From Deltaproteobacteria bacterium (lineage in GTDB: Bacteria; Myxococcota; UBA727; VGSZ01), in assembly GCA_016874845.1 (NCBI GenBank), contig VGSZ01000019.1:1-36155 (forward strand): 36,155 nucleotides of DNA. The letters are read 5' to 3'. Both the position numbers and the translations under genes were made by a program. The notes beneath the pieces were generated by a model. That model was given only the letters and a program-made list of their open reading frames with translations. It made no database searches and was not told the DNA's origin. Shown one piece after another: positions 23,529 to 32,003 of this stretch. Within the stretch, counting starts at the first letter, position 1; every line of letters starts with the position of its first letter.

Positions 23529-26314
23529 GGCTCGCCGTCGACGTCGATGTCGCCGTCGTTGCTGTCCGGCTCGACGACCGCGGCGCCCTCGGCGGACGCC
23601 GTAGCCGCAGTCAGCGGCGTCGTCGGCTCATCGGCGGGCTCGGCGATGCGCACGATGCTGATCACGCGCTCGTCTTCGTCGACGCTGATCAGGCGCACGC
23701 CCTGCGTGTTGCGGCTAATTTCGCTGACGTCGTTGGTGGCGATGCGGATCAGCGTTCCCCCGTCGGTGATCAGCATCGCCTGATTGCCGGGCTGCACCTG
23801 AATCGCCCCGGCGACGCGGCCGTTGCGCTCGGTGGTCTTGATGGTGATCACCCCGCTGCCGGCGCGGTGCTGCAGCGGGTACTCATCTTTTTTCGTGCGC
23901 TTGCCGTAGCCGCGCTCGGTCACGGTCAGCACCGAGGCGTCCTCCGCGAGCACCTCCATCGCGACGACCTCGTCGGGGCGCCCGCCCTCGTTGCCGAGAC
24001 GGATGCCATTCACGCCCACGGCCTGCCGGCCCATCGTGCGCACCTCGGTCTCCTGAAAGCGGATCGACATGCCGCCAGCGGTCGTCAGGAAGACTTCGCT
24101 CTTGCCGTCGGTGGTGCGCACGGCGATCAGCTCGTCACCGCCCTCGATGCCGCACGCGATCAGGCCCGTGCTGCGCGGGTTGGAGTACTGGGTCAGATCC
24201 GTCTTCTTGACCACGCCGTTCTTCGTGCAGAAGAACAAGAAGGCTTCGTCTTCCTTCTCGGGGAACCGACGCACCGGGAGCACCGTGCACACCTGCTCGC
24301 CCGCCTCGAGCTGGATGAGGTTGACGATGGGCCGGCCGCGGGCGTGCCCGCCGGCCTCGGGCACCTGATGCACCTTCAACCAGAACACGCGCCCGCGGTT
24401 CGTGAAGGTCAACAAGTAGGCGTGGGTCGACGCGACGAACGCATCCTGGATGAAGTCGTCTTCCTTGGCCTTCGCCGCCGCCCTGCCCTTGCCGCCGCGC
24501 TTCTGCGCCCGGTACGCCGATGTCGGCGACCGCTTGATGTAGCCGGCGTGGGAGATGGTGACGACCATCTCTGCTTCGGCGATCAGGTCTTCGACGTCGA
24601 GCTCGTCGACGTCGCCGACCAGTTGGGTGCGGCGCTCGACGCGGAAGCGGACCGCGATGTCCTTCAGCTCGTTCTTGATGACCTGCATCAGCACGCGCAG
24701 GTCGCCGAGGATCTCCTTCAGCCGCGCGATCTCCTTCAGCAGATCCTCGGCTTCGCCGGTGAGCTTGTCGCGCTCGAGCCCGACCAGCCGCGACAGCCGC
24801 ATCTCGAGGATGGCGGCCGCCTGAATCTCGTCGAGTTGGGCGTAGCCCTGCTTGAGCCACTGCTCGGTCTGCGCCGTGGGCGCCGACGCAAACACCGCGA
24901 GCTTCGCCGCCCCGGGGAAGCGCTCGGCGCACAGCCGTACCTTGGCCACGTCGGTGTCGGGCGAGCCGCGAATGAGCTCGATGACACGGTCGATGTCGTC
25001 TAGCGCGGTGAGCAGACCGGCGAGAATATGGAAGCGCTTCTCGGCCTCGTCGAGCTCCCAGCGCGTGCGCCGCGTGACGACCTCGCGGCGGAAGTCGATG
25101 AAGTTCTCGAGCATCGGCCGCAGGCCCAGCGTCTTTGGCTGTCCGTCGACGATCGACAGCATCTGCACCGGGTAGCTGACCTCGAGCTGCGTGTGCTTGA
25201 ACAGCTGGTTCAAGACGATATCGGCGATGACGTCGCGCTTCAGGTCGACGGCGACCCGCATGCCGTCACGGTCGCTCTCGTCGCGCAGCTCAGCGATGCC
25301 CTCGACCTTCTTGTCACGCACCAGTTCGGCGATGCGCTCGACCAGCCTCGCCTTGTTCACCTGGTAGGGGATCTCGTCGATGATGATCTGCGTGCGCTTC
25401 AGCTTGGCGTTGTCCTCGATGCGCGCCTTGCCGCGCAGCTTCAGCGAGCCACGGCCGGTCTCGTAGTAGCTGAGGATCCCGCTGCTGCCGCACAGCTGCC
25501 CGCCTGTCGGGAAGTCCGGCCCCGGCACCAGCTGCAGCAGGCGCTTCAGGTCGACCTTGTCGCCGCCCTCGTAGCGCTCCTCGATGATCGCGACGAGCGC
25601 GTCGACGATCTCGCCGAGGTTGTGCGGCGGGCAGCGCGTCGCCATCGCCACCGCGATGCCCTCGCTGCCGTTCACCAGCAGGTTCGGCACGCGCGACGGC
25701 AGGACCGCCGGCTCCTTGTAGTTGCCGTCGAAGTTCGGGATGAAGTCGACAGTGTTCTTCTCGATGTCGCGCAGCAGCTCTTCAGCCACCTTCGTCAGCC
25801 GCGACTCGGTGTAGCGGTACGCAGCGGCAGGGTCTCCGTCGACGGAGCCGAAGTTGCCCTGCCCGTCGACCAGCGTGGCGCCCATGTTCCACGGCTGCGC
25901 GAGCCGCACGAGGGCGTCGTAGACGGCCGAGTCGCCGTGCGGGTGGTACTTCTTCAGCACCTCGCCGACGACGCCGGCGCACTTGCTGTACTTGCGGTTC
26001 GACAGCAGGCCCTCGTCGAACATCGCGTAGAGGATGCGCCGGTGCACCGGCTTCAGCCCGTCGCGGATGTCGGGGAGCGCGCGCCCGACGATCACGCTCA
26101 TCGAGTAGTCGCGGTAGCTGTCGCGCATCTCGTCGACGATCGAGACCTGCTCGACCCGACGGCCGCTGCCGCCGCCACCAGCGGCGTGTCCCGGCGGCGC
26201 GACCGGCGGACCCGCTGGCCCCCCCTTGCCCGGCGACGCCGCGCTCGCCTCCAGGGGTGCGCCGTGGTCGACGTTCGGGGTGCCGTTCTTGCCGCTGTCG
26301 GGGGTGTCGCTCAT
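23525..26314 (-). CDS. gyrA: DNA gyrase subunit A
   Basis: A 929-residue type IIA topoisomerase subunit that introduces negative supercoils with GyrB. The first about 52 residues are a Gly/Pro/Ala-rich extension not in the usual protein. The breakage-reunion domain follows: [59 protein letters not shown] with Ser129 and Asp133 (E. coli Ser83 and Asp87, quinolone-sensitive residues intact), and [11 protein letters not shown] with catalytic Tyr168. A long coiled coil leads to the C-terminal beta-pinwheel, which has a GyrA-box QKRGGKG near residue 605 (consensus QRRGGKG), identifying gyrase rather than topoisomerase IV. The tail is acidic. The stop overlaps the next gene by 4 bases. GyrB is not in the window. 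Spacing upstream to the kinase is 189 bases. Confidence 0.97.
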   Translation of the reverse strand: MSDTPDSGKNGTPNVDHGAPLEASAASPGKGGPAGPPVAPPGHAAGGGGSGRRVEQVSIVDEMRDSYRDYSMSVIVGRALPDIRDGLKPVHRRILYAMFDEGLLSNRKYSKCAGVVGEVLKKYHPHGDSAVYDALVRLAQPWNMGATLVDGQGNFGSVDGDPAAAYRYTESRLTKVAEELLRDIEKNTVDFIPNFDGNYKEPAVLPSRVPNLLVNGSEGIAVAMATRCPPHNLGEIVDALVAIIEERYEGGDKVDLKRLLQLVPGPDFPTGGQLCGSSGILSYYETGRGSLKLRGKARIEDNAKLKRTQIIIDEIPYQVNKARLVERIAELVRDKKVEGIAELRDESDRDGMRVAVDLKRDVIADIVLNQLFKHTQLEVSYPVQMLSIVDGQPKTLGLRPMLENFIDFRREVVTRRTRWELDEAEKRFHILAGLLTALDDIDRVIELIRGSPDTDVAKVRLCAERFPGAAKLAVFASAPTAQTEQWLKQGYAQLDEIQAAAILEMRLSRLVGLERDKLTGEAEDLLKEIARLKEILGDLRVLMQVIKNELKDIAVRFRVERRTQLVGDVDELDVEDLIAEAEMVVTISHAGYIKRSPTSAYRAQKRGGKGRAAAKAKEDDFIQDAFVASTHAYLLTFTNRGRVFWLKVHQVPEAGGHARGRPIVNLIQLEAGEQVCTVLPVRRFPEKEDEAFLFFCTKNGVVKKTDLTQYSNPRSTGLIACGIEGGDELIAVRTTDGKSEVFLTTAGGMSIRFQETEVRTMGRQAVGVNGIRLGNEGGRPDEVVAMEVLAEDASVLTVTERGYGKRTKKDEYPLQHRAGSGVITIKTTERNGRVAGAIQVQPGNQAMLITDGGTLIRIATNDVSEISRNTQGVRLISVDEDERVISIVRIAEPADEPTTPLTAATASAEGAAVVEPDSNDGDIDVDGEP

Positions 26315-26408
26315 GCAGGGGGCGTTAGCAGCCCTCCCCCCGGCGGGGAAGTGCCCGGCCAGGGGGCTGTGACGACGTCAGGACGACCGCCGGACGGCGC
26401 GACCAAGG

Positions 26409-26426
26409 CGCCGTCGGGCGACGGCG
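26409..26426 (-). terminator. Hairpin between the nucleoside kinase fusion and gyrA
   Basis: CGCCGTC at 26409-26415, loop GGGC, GACGGCG at 26420-26426, with partly pairing flanks (CCAA/TTGG). It lies in the 189-base gap after the leftward kinase stop and before the gyrA start. No U run, so termination versus simple GC structure is undecided. Confidence 0.3.
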
Positions 26427-26503
26427 TTGGCCAACGGTCCGACGCGCCTCTGGCCCGGTCCCCGGCGCCAGCACCGACACGACTCAATCTGCGATGCCGC
26501 TGC

Positions 26504-28648
26504 TCAGTATTCGACGTCGCTGCCGCCGATGAATTCGCGCAGGATCGACGTCGGCGGAACGTGGTCGGGATAGATCGACACGAAGTTGTCGAGGAGCCCC
26601 CGCAGGCGGAAGGCCGTCGACGCCGCCGGGTGGCTCGGCGGCACCTCGAGTAGATAGCGCTCGCCGTAGACCTTGAGCACCCCCATCTCGTAGGCGAGGG
26701 ACGTGTCGAAGACGGCGTCGGCGTGGTGCTTGTGCGGGAAGATGTGGCGTCCTTCGCCCCGCCGCACCGACGGCCAGCGCAGGATGTTGTCGGCCGCCCG
26801 CGTGCCGCGCGCGTGGCGGTCGCGCACGATGCGACGCAGGAAGCGCAGATCGGCGGGCATCACCGACGTCAAGACATCGAACGGCAGGCAGAGCGCCGGC
26901 TGCACGAAGATGCGGAACATCTGCCCGGCGGGCACGGCGGCGCCGATGAGCGCCGGGTTCAGGCCGTGGATGCCCTCGATGAGCAGCACCTCGGCCTTCT
27001 GCAGCTTCATCTGCGGCCCGCCCGATGGCGACGAGCGCCCGCTCTTGAAGTCGAAGTGCGCCGTGGCCACCGTCTCGCCGGCGAGCAGGCGGGCGAGGTG
27101 GTCCTGCAGCAGCCGGGTATCGAGGGCCTGCAGCACCTCGAAGTCGTAGTCGCCCTGCTCGTCACGCGGGCACTGCTCGCGGTCGACGAAATAGTCGTCG
27201 AGGCTGAGCGCGACGGGGCGCACGCCGTTGACCTCGAGCTGCACCGTGAGGCGCTTGATGAACGTCGTCTTGCCCGACGACGACGGGCCGGCGATGGCGA
27301 TCACGCGGACGCCGTCGCCGCGGACGGAAATGGCGTCGGCGATGCAGCCGATGTGCTTCTCGTGAAAGCCCTCGGCGTTGTGGATGATCTCTTTGTCGCG
27401 ACCGTTGATGCAGAAGGCGTTGAACGCCCCCACCGAGTCGACGCCCATGGCCCGCAGCCAGCGCTCGTGGTCCTGCGCCATCGGCGAGACGAAGCGCGGG
27501 TGCGCGATCTCGCGCTCGACGACGTCGTCGTCAGCGGTCTCGAGCCACGGCTGGAAGGTGGCGCCGTACTCGAGCAGCAGGCCTTCGGGGTGCAGGTGCA
27601 GGTGACTGCCGACGAGCATGCCCGTCGACGGCGCCACCGGACCCGTGGCGTGGGCGTAGCGCCCCTCGAGCCCGATCACGGTGGCGACCGGCCCGCAGTG
27701 CGTCGCGAGCGCGGCGACGGCGTCGGCCTCGCCCCGCGCGGCGAAGTGGACGCGCGCCTGTTCGAGCGGCCATTGCTCCCGCACGAAAGCGACGTTGGCG
27801 CGCACGATGCGCCGCATCTCGTCCTCGATGGCCCCGCGCAGCTCGTCATCGATGCTGCCCTGGCGCAGGCGCACGACGCGCCCGCCGCCCACCGAGTGTG
27901 ACAGCGAGAACGACGCCGACGGCGCCACGCGGTGCGCCGCCGCGAGGAACAGCAGCCCGACGCTGCGACGCCAGACCTCACGTCCCTCCCAATGGCGCAG
28001 CGTCAGCAGCTCGATGCGCAGGTGGCCAAGGACCGGCGTCGACAACGTGACCGGACGCGCACCGGCCATGGCCGCGACGACCGGGGCGCCGCCGACCTGC
28101 GGCGGCAGCAGCCCTGCCAGCAAGGTCCCCGACGGCACCGTCAGCTGCTCCACGCGGTCGCCCAAGACGAGCTCGACGCCGTAGGTCGCCGCGCGGCCAA
28201 GGTGCTTGCGATCGAACAACAGCTCGACGCTGTCGGTCATGCCGATCAGCTGATCGCCCAGGCGCTCGGCGAGCCGGCGCAGCAGCTCGGCCGCCGTACG
28301 GGGCTGATCGACGAGCAGCCGGGCCCACTCGGCGTACGGCAGGCGGCAGAGCATGACGTCGCCCAGGGCCTCGGCGGTGGCGGCGCGCTCCCGCCCCCCG
28401 ATGAGCGAGATCTCGCCGAAGTACGCCCCCGGCGACAGCGTGCCGAGGTCGTGCTCGTTGCGCGACAGCCGGATCCGCCCCTCGACGACGACGAACAGGT
28501 CGCGCCCGGGGTCACCGCGGCGCACGATGACCGAGCCGGCGGGCATCGCCTCGCGCACGAGGGCCGAGGCGACGACGGCGAGGTCGGCGCTGTCGAACCC
28601 GGCGAACAACGGAGCGTGGATCGAGCGGAGGTTAGCAACGTCGATCAT
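26504..28648 (-). CDS. Cyclic-nucleotide-binding domain fused to TGS/SAD-like region and uridine/nucleoside kinase
   Basis: A 714-residue fusion. Residues about 10-125 are a cNMP-binding domain: AGSVIVRRGDPGRDLFVVVEGRI, then the phosphate-binding cassette GAYFGEISLIGGRERAATAEA with Glu79 and Arg88 at the CRP spacing (FGE-N8-R). Residues about 140-215 look TGS-like (VELVLGDRVEQLTVPSGTLLAGLLPP). Residues about 216-420 resemble the threonyl-tRNA-synthetase second additional domain (RSVGLLFLAAAHR, FSLSHSVGGGRVVRL). Residues about 445-700 are a P-loop nucleoside kinase: AIAGPSSSGKTTFIKRL (Walker A 454-461), LDDYFVDREQCPRD, DFDxxxALD-like DFEVLQALD, LLIEGIHGLNP. TGS-SAD-kinase proteins of about 550 residues are known; the N-terminal sensor adds about 130. 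ATG at 28648 has GGGAG upstream. 26 bases after the transporter gene. Confidence 0.88.
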   Translation of the reverse strand: MIDVANLRSIHAPLFAGFDSADLAVVASALVREAMPAGSVIVRRGDPGRDLFVVVEGRIRLSRNEHDLGTLSPGAYFGEISLIGGRERAATAEALGDVMLCRLPYAEWARLLVDQPRTAAELLRRLAERLGDQLIGMTDSVELLFDRKHLGRAATYGVELVLGDRVEQLTVPSGTLLAGLLPPQVGGAPVVAAMAGARPVTLSTPVLGHLRIELLTLRHWEGREVWRRSVGLLFLAAAHRVAPSASFSLSHSVGGGRVVRLRQGSIDDELRGAIEDEMRRIVRANVAFVREQWPLEQARVHFAARGEADAVAALATHCGPVATVIGLEGRYAHATGPVAPSTGMLVGSHLHLHPEGLLLEYGATFQPWLETADDDVVEREIAHPRFVSPMAQDHERWLRAMGVDSVGAFNAFCINGRDKEIIHNAEGFHEKHIGCIADAISVRGDGVRVIAIAGPSSSGKTTFIKRLTVQLEVNGVRPVALSLDDYFVDREQCPRDEQGDYDFEVLQALDTRLLQDHLARLLAGETVATAHFDFKSGRSSPSGGPQMKLQKAEVLLIEGIHGLNPALIGAAVPAGQMFRIFVQPALCLPFDVLTSVMPADLRFLRRIVRDRHARGTRAADNILRWPSVRRGEGRHIFPHKHHADAVFDTSLAYEMGVLKVYGERYLLEVPPSHPAASTAFRLRGLLDNFVSIYPDHVPPTSILREFIGGSDVEY

Positions 28649-28674
28649 CGAGATCTCCCGGGCCGCGAGCGCGC

Positions 28675-30384
28675 TCACAACAACGACACGACGAACAGCT
28701 GGGCGGCGACGGTGCGCAGGACCATCGTCAGCGGATAGACGGCGGCGTAGCCGACGGCGGGGGTGTCGCTGCCGGCGAGCCCCTGCGCGAAGGCCAGCGC
28801 CGGCGGGTCGGTCATCGCGCCGGCGAGCACACCCGACAACGTCGGATAGTCGAGCCTCCAGACCGCCCGCGCGAAGGCGCCCACCACCACCATCGGCACG
28901 AGCGTGATGGCGAGGCCGAGCAGCACCCATGACGGCCCGGCCCCCGAGCGCGCTGCCTCGACGATGTGGGCGCCGGCCTTCAGCCCCACCGCCGACAGGA
29001 ACAGCGCCATCCCGAGCTCGCGCAGCGCGGCGTTGACGTTGCCCGGCAGGTACCAGACGACGGGTCCGATGCGCCCGATCCAGGCGAGCACGAGCGCCGC
29101 GAGCAGTGGTCCGCCGGCGAGGCCGAGCTTCAGCGGCGCGGGCAGCCTGAGCGGGATCGCGATGGCGCCCACGCCGACGCCCAGCGCGACGCCAACGAAG
29201 AGCGGCAGCAGCTCCGCCGACGACAACGCCTTGTCGGAGTTGCCGAACCACACCGCGGCGCGGTCGAGCGTGGCCGGCTCGCCGACGGCGTGGCCGAGGT
29301 CGCCGAAGCGCACGCGTTGGTCACCGCGTGCCGTCAGCTCGACCTCGCCGCAGCGCAGGCGGGTGAACGTCACCGCGCCGCCGAGCTCGACCTCGGCGTC
29401 GGCGAGCGTGCGGCCGACGTGATCCCTGCGGGTCATGACCAGCCGCCGCACGTCGACGACTCCGGGCACGCCCCGAAGATCGACGTCGGCGTAGCGGCCG
29501 ACCATGACGCCGAGGTCGTCGAGGCCGCGTCCGGCGCCAACCACGAGCAGCGCGTCGCCCTCGTGCAGCACGGTGTCGGCGTGGGCGATGGTCGCCTCGG
29601 CACCATGGGCCGGCAGGACACGGCTGACGACGACGCCGAAGCCGGCGATGCCGGGGATGTCCTTGACGGCGCGCCCGTCGAGGTTGTGGTTGGTGACGAG
29701 GAGCGTTCGACGCTCGACGGGCGGGTGCTCGGCGGCGCGGGCGCGCAGAAGGGCCTCGGCTTCGGCCCGGGGGGCGACGCGGAAGAGCAGGCGCAGCGCC
29801 ACGAGCCCGCCAATGATGCCGGCGACGCCGAACGGAGAGGCGACGGCATAGCCAAGGCTGGGCAATCCACGGCGCGCGTCGTCGACCCCGATGACCCCGT
29901 CGAGCGCCTGGTGGGCCGCACCGAGCGACGGCGTGTTCGTCGTCGCGCCCGCCAGCACGCCCACGACGCCGGCGACGTCGAGCCCGAGCAGCTTCGCCCC
30001 CAGGGCGGCGACTGCGACGCCGCCCATGGCGACGGCGATGGCGAGCGCGTTCAGGCGCACGCCGCCGTGTCGCAGTGACGCGAAGAAGCCGGGCCCCAGC
30101 TGCGCGCCGATGGCGTAGACGAACAGGATCAGGCCGAAGTCGCGCAGCAGCTCGAGCGTGGCTGTCGGGGGCACGAAGCCCAGGTGGCCGACGACGAGGC
30201 CGGCGAACAGCACCGCCGCGACGCCGAGCCCGGTGCCGCGCACGCGCAGCTGGCCGAGGGCCATGTCGGCGGCAACGACGACGGTGACGACCAGCAAGCT
30301 GGCGGCGACCCCGTGATGCCCTGACGCGACACGATCTCCATCGTCAGCGTGTGTGCGGCGTCGCGTCGCCGTCCAAAAGACCAC
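28675..30384 (-). CDS. Aspartate/alanine-exchanger-type transporter (YidE/YbjL/AspT family) with two RCK-C domains
   Basis: A 569-residue inner-membrane protein, close to E. coli YidE/YbjL length. The N-half has several membrane segments: LRVRGTGLGVAAVLFAGLVVGHLGF, LLRDFGLILFVYAIGAQLGPGF, LAGATTNTPSLGAAHQAL. The middle (about residues 205-370) is cytosolic with two TrkA-C/RCK-C-like domains (TLLVTNHNLDGRAVKDIPG..., LVMTRRDHVGRTLADAEVELG...). The C-half repeats the membrane motif (LAGGPLLAALVLAWIG, LRELGMALFLSAVGLKAGA, LSGVLAGAMTDPPALAFA). TTNTPSL and TDPPAL are the two family motifs. The GTG at 30384 is the assumed start; the first about 30 residues are Arg/His-rich and uncertain, and a later start near the first membrane segment is possible. 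It is 26 bases before the kinase fusion, likely one transcript. Substrate unknown. Confidence 0.85.
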   Translation of the reverse strand: MVFWTATRRRTHADDGDRVASGHHGVAASLLVVTVVVAADMALGQLRVRGTGLGVAAVLFAGLVVGHLGFVPPTATLELLRDFGLILFVYAIGAQLGPGFFASLRHGGVRLNALAIAVAMGGVAVAALGAKLLGLDVAGVVGVLAGATTNTPSLGAAHQALDGVIGVDDARRGLPSLGYAVASPFGVAGIIGGLVALRLLFRVAPRAEAEALLRARAAEHPPVERRTLLVTNHNLDGRAVKDIPGIAGFGVVVSRVLPAHGAEATIAHADTVLHEGDALLVVGAGRGLDDLGVMVGRYADVDLRGVPGVVDVRRLVMTRRDHVGRTLADAEVELGGAVTFTRLRCGEVELTARGDQRVRFGDLGHAVGEPATLDRAAVWFGNSDKALSSAELLPLFVGVALGVGVGAIAIPLRLPAPLKLGLAGGPLLAALVLAWIGRIGPVVWYLPGNVNAALRELGMALFLSAVGLKAGAHIVEAARSGAGPSWVLLGLAITLVPMVVVGAFARAVWRLDYPTLSGVLAGAMTDPPALAFAQGLAGSDTPAVGYAAVYPLTMVLRTVAAQLFVVSLL

Positions 30385-30450
30385 GACGTCGACGAGCCTG
30401 CCGCTGCGCGGCGCCGCGCGCCCGTCGGGGTCGGCGCATGAGTCGCGCTG

Positions 30451-31785
30451 TCACCGGTGAAGGCGGCGGCGGACGACAAGCAGGACCGCGCCGGCGAGCA
30501 GGGTCAGGCCGCCGCCGTCAGCGCCGCCGCGGCCGCGGCCGTCACAGCCGGCGCAACCCGTCAGACCGTCGGCCGCAACGTCGCCGCTCCCGTCACCGCT
30601 GCCGTTGCCGACGCCGTCGTCGGCGAAGGCGCCGCGGGGGCTGTCGTCGGTGGCGTTGCGCACGCCGTCGCCGTCGATGTCCTGATCGAGGGCGTCGGGG
30701 ACGCCGTCGCCGTCCTGGTCGTCGTCCTCGCCGTCGACGACGCCGTCGCCGTCCTGGTCGTCGTCGTCCTCGTTGGCCACGCCGTCGCCGTCGCGGTCGT
30801 CATCGATGGCGTCGGGGATGGCGTCGCCGTCGGCGTCGGGCAGCAGTCCGGCGGGGCAGCTGACGCCGCTCTCGGGGTCGATGGTGCAACCGTCGGGGAT
30901 GCCGTCGCCGTTTTCGTCGGGGAAGTCGACGAAGCCGTCGCCGGGGAGGTCTTGCTCGTCGTCGGGGATCCCGTCGTCGTTGCGATCGCCGTCGTCGTCA
31001 CCGGCGCACAGCGGCCCGGTGTCGCCGTCGTCGCAGACGTCACCGTCGCCGTCGTCGTCGTCGCTGCCGGGCACGCCGTCGCCGTCGCCGTCGTCGTCGA
31101 GGGTGAAGCGGATCGTCGTGGTGAGCCGGAAATTCGATTCGTTGGTGTGGCGCTCGGCGTGGAAGAGCTCGAGCGGATATTCGTTGCCGGGCGTGATGCC
31201 GAGGGCGGCGGCCTGCTCGTCGAGGTCGACGCTGCCGGCGATGGCGGGGTGCAGCCCGCCGAGATCGAGGGCGAGCCGTCCGTTGATGAAGACCCAGAGG
31301 TCGTCATCGCCCTCGAAGTCGAAGGTCTCGCCGCCCTGGTAGGTGAAGCGGGCGTGGACCTCGGTGGTGAAGTGGAAGTTGTGGGGCCGGCCTTCGTTGC
31401 CAAAGAGGGCGTCGTCGATGGGGAAGAAGGCGTTGCTGGCGTAGCCCCAGGTGCCGTCGCCGTTGTCGGTGAGGGGCAGGCGGATGGTGGTGGCGAGGTT
31501 GACGCCGGCGACGTCGCGGTACCACTGGTCGAAGCTCTCGCGCGACGTCACGGTGTGGCCGTCCTCGGCGTAGACGGGCTTGCGGTCGGCGCCGAGCTCG
31601 AAGCGCACGATGCCGGTGTCGGCGTCGGAGCCGCTGAAGGACTCGAAGTCGGGGTGCGCCGGAGTGAAGTCGCGGATGACGGCGGGGATCTCGAGGTTCT
31701 GGGCCGCCGCGGGCGAGGCGACAAGGCTGGTCCCGAAGACCGCGACGAGACCGACGAGCCCGACCGCGCTCACGACACCGGGCAA
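30451..31785 (-). CDS. Fibro-slime domain protein with thrombospondin type 3 repeats and MYXO-CTERM-like tail
   Basis: An exported surface protein of about 444 residues. The signal peptide GLVGLVAVFGTSLVASPAAAQ is clear, with cleavage near AAA/Q. The fibro-slime domain follows: RDFTPAHPDFESFSG, ESFDQWYRDVAGVN, NFHFTTEVHARFTY, FEGDDDLWVFINGRLALDLGG, LELFHAERHTNESNFRL. Then come about ten Asp-rich repeats of the DxDGDGxxD type (DDDGDGDGVPG, DADGDAIPD, DQDGDGVVD), which bind calcium in thrombospondin type 3 modules. The C-terminus has TGCAGCDGRG, a hydrophobic segment (LTLLAGAVLLVV) and RRRLHR, MYXO-CTERM-like. The start is uncertain: I chose TTG at 31785 (GTG at 31773 also possible), because the open frame further upstream holds a palindrome and AT-ending codons that look non-coding. 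It is followed by the transporter gene after 66 bases. Confidence 0.82.
   Translation of the reverse strand: MPGVVSAVGLVGLVAVFGTSLVASPAAAQNLEIPAVIRDFTPAHPDFESFSGSDADTGIVRFELGADRKPVYAEDGHTVTSRESFDQWYRDVAGVNLATTIRLPLTDNGDGTWGYASNAFFPIDDALFGNEGRPHNFHFTTEVHARFTYQGGETFDFEGDDDLWVFINGRLALDLGGLHPAIAGSVDLDEQAAALGITPGNEYPLELFHAERHTNESNFRLTTTIRFTLDDDGDGDGVPGSDDDDGDGDVCDDGDTGPLCAGDDDGDRNDDGIPDDEQDLPGDGFVDFPDENGDGIPDGCTIDPESGVSCPAGLLPDADGDAIPDAIDDDRDGDGVANEDDDDQDGDGVVDGEDDDQDGDGVPDALDQDIDGDGVRNATDDSPRGAFADDGVGNGSGDGSGDVAADGLTGCAGCDGRGRGGADGGGLTLLAGAVLLVVRRRLHR
30640..31110 (-). repeat. Degenerate repeats coding Ca-binding Asp-rich (TSP3) units
   Basis: A run of GTC/GAC-rich units coding DxDGDG-type motifs; the plus strand has near-identical copies around 30700-30775 (gccgtcgccgtcctgg blocks). 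Expansion and contraction would keep the frame in steps of three. It lies inside the fibro-slime gene. Confidence 0.75.
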
Positions 31786-31842
31786 GCCCGACGGCGCGGG
31801 CAGCAGGACGGCGCGCGCCGTTCCACAAGAGCGAGAGTGAAC

Positions 31843-31856
31843 TGTCGACGTCGACA
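31843..31856. promoter_or_regulatory. 14-base palindrome upstream of the fibro-slime gene
   Basis: TGTCGACGTCGACA is a perfect palindrome (centre between 31849 and 31850), 58-71 bases upstream of the assumed start of the fibro-slime gene. Its position in the AT-richer upstream segment suggests an operator. The regulator is unknown. Confidence 0.4.
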
Positions 31857-32003
31857 ACGAGACCTCGCGTCCGGTGTCGGCCTTTTCTATCGCGCGCGCA
31901 TCGGTAGGATGGCGGACGACCCCACCGCCCTGCCCGACCACGACGCGCGCGGCTTGAGGGGCGGCGCGAGCGACGTCCGCCTGTCGGGGCCGTGTCGTCG
32001 CGG

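Noticed and set aside
30406-30419. GC-only 14-base palindrome between the fibro-slime and transporter genes
   Set aside because: Made only of G and C in a GC-rich spacer, so chance occurrence is likely; no second copy was seen.
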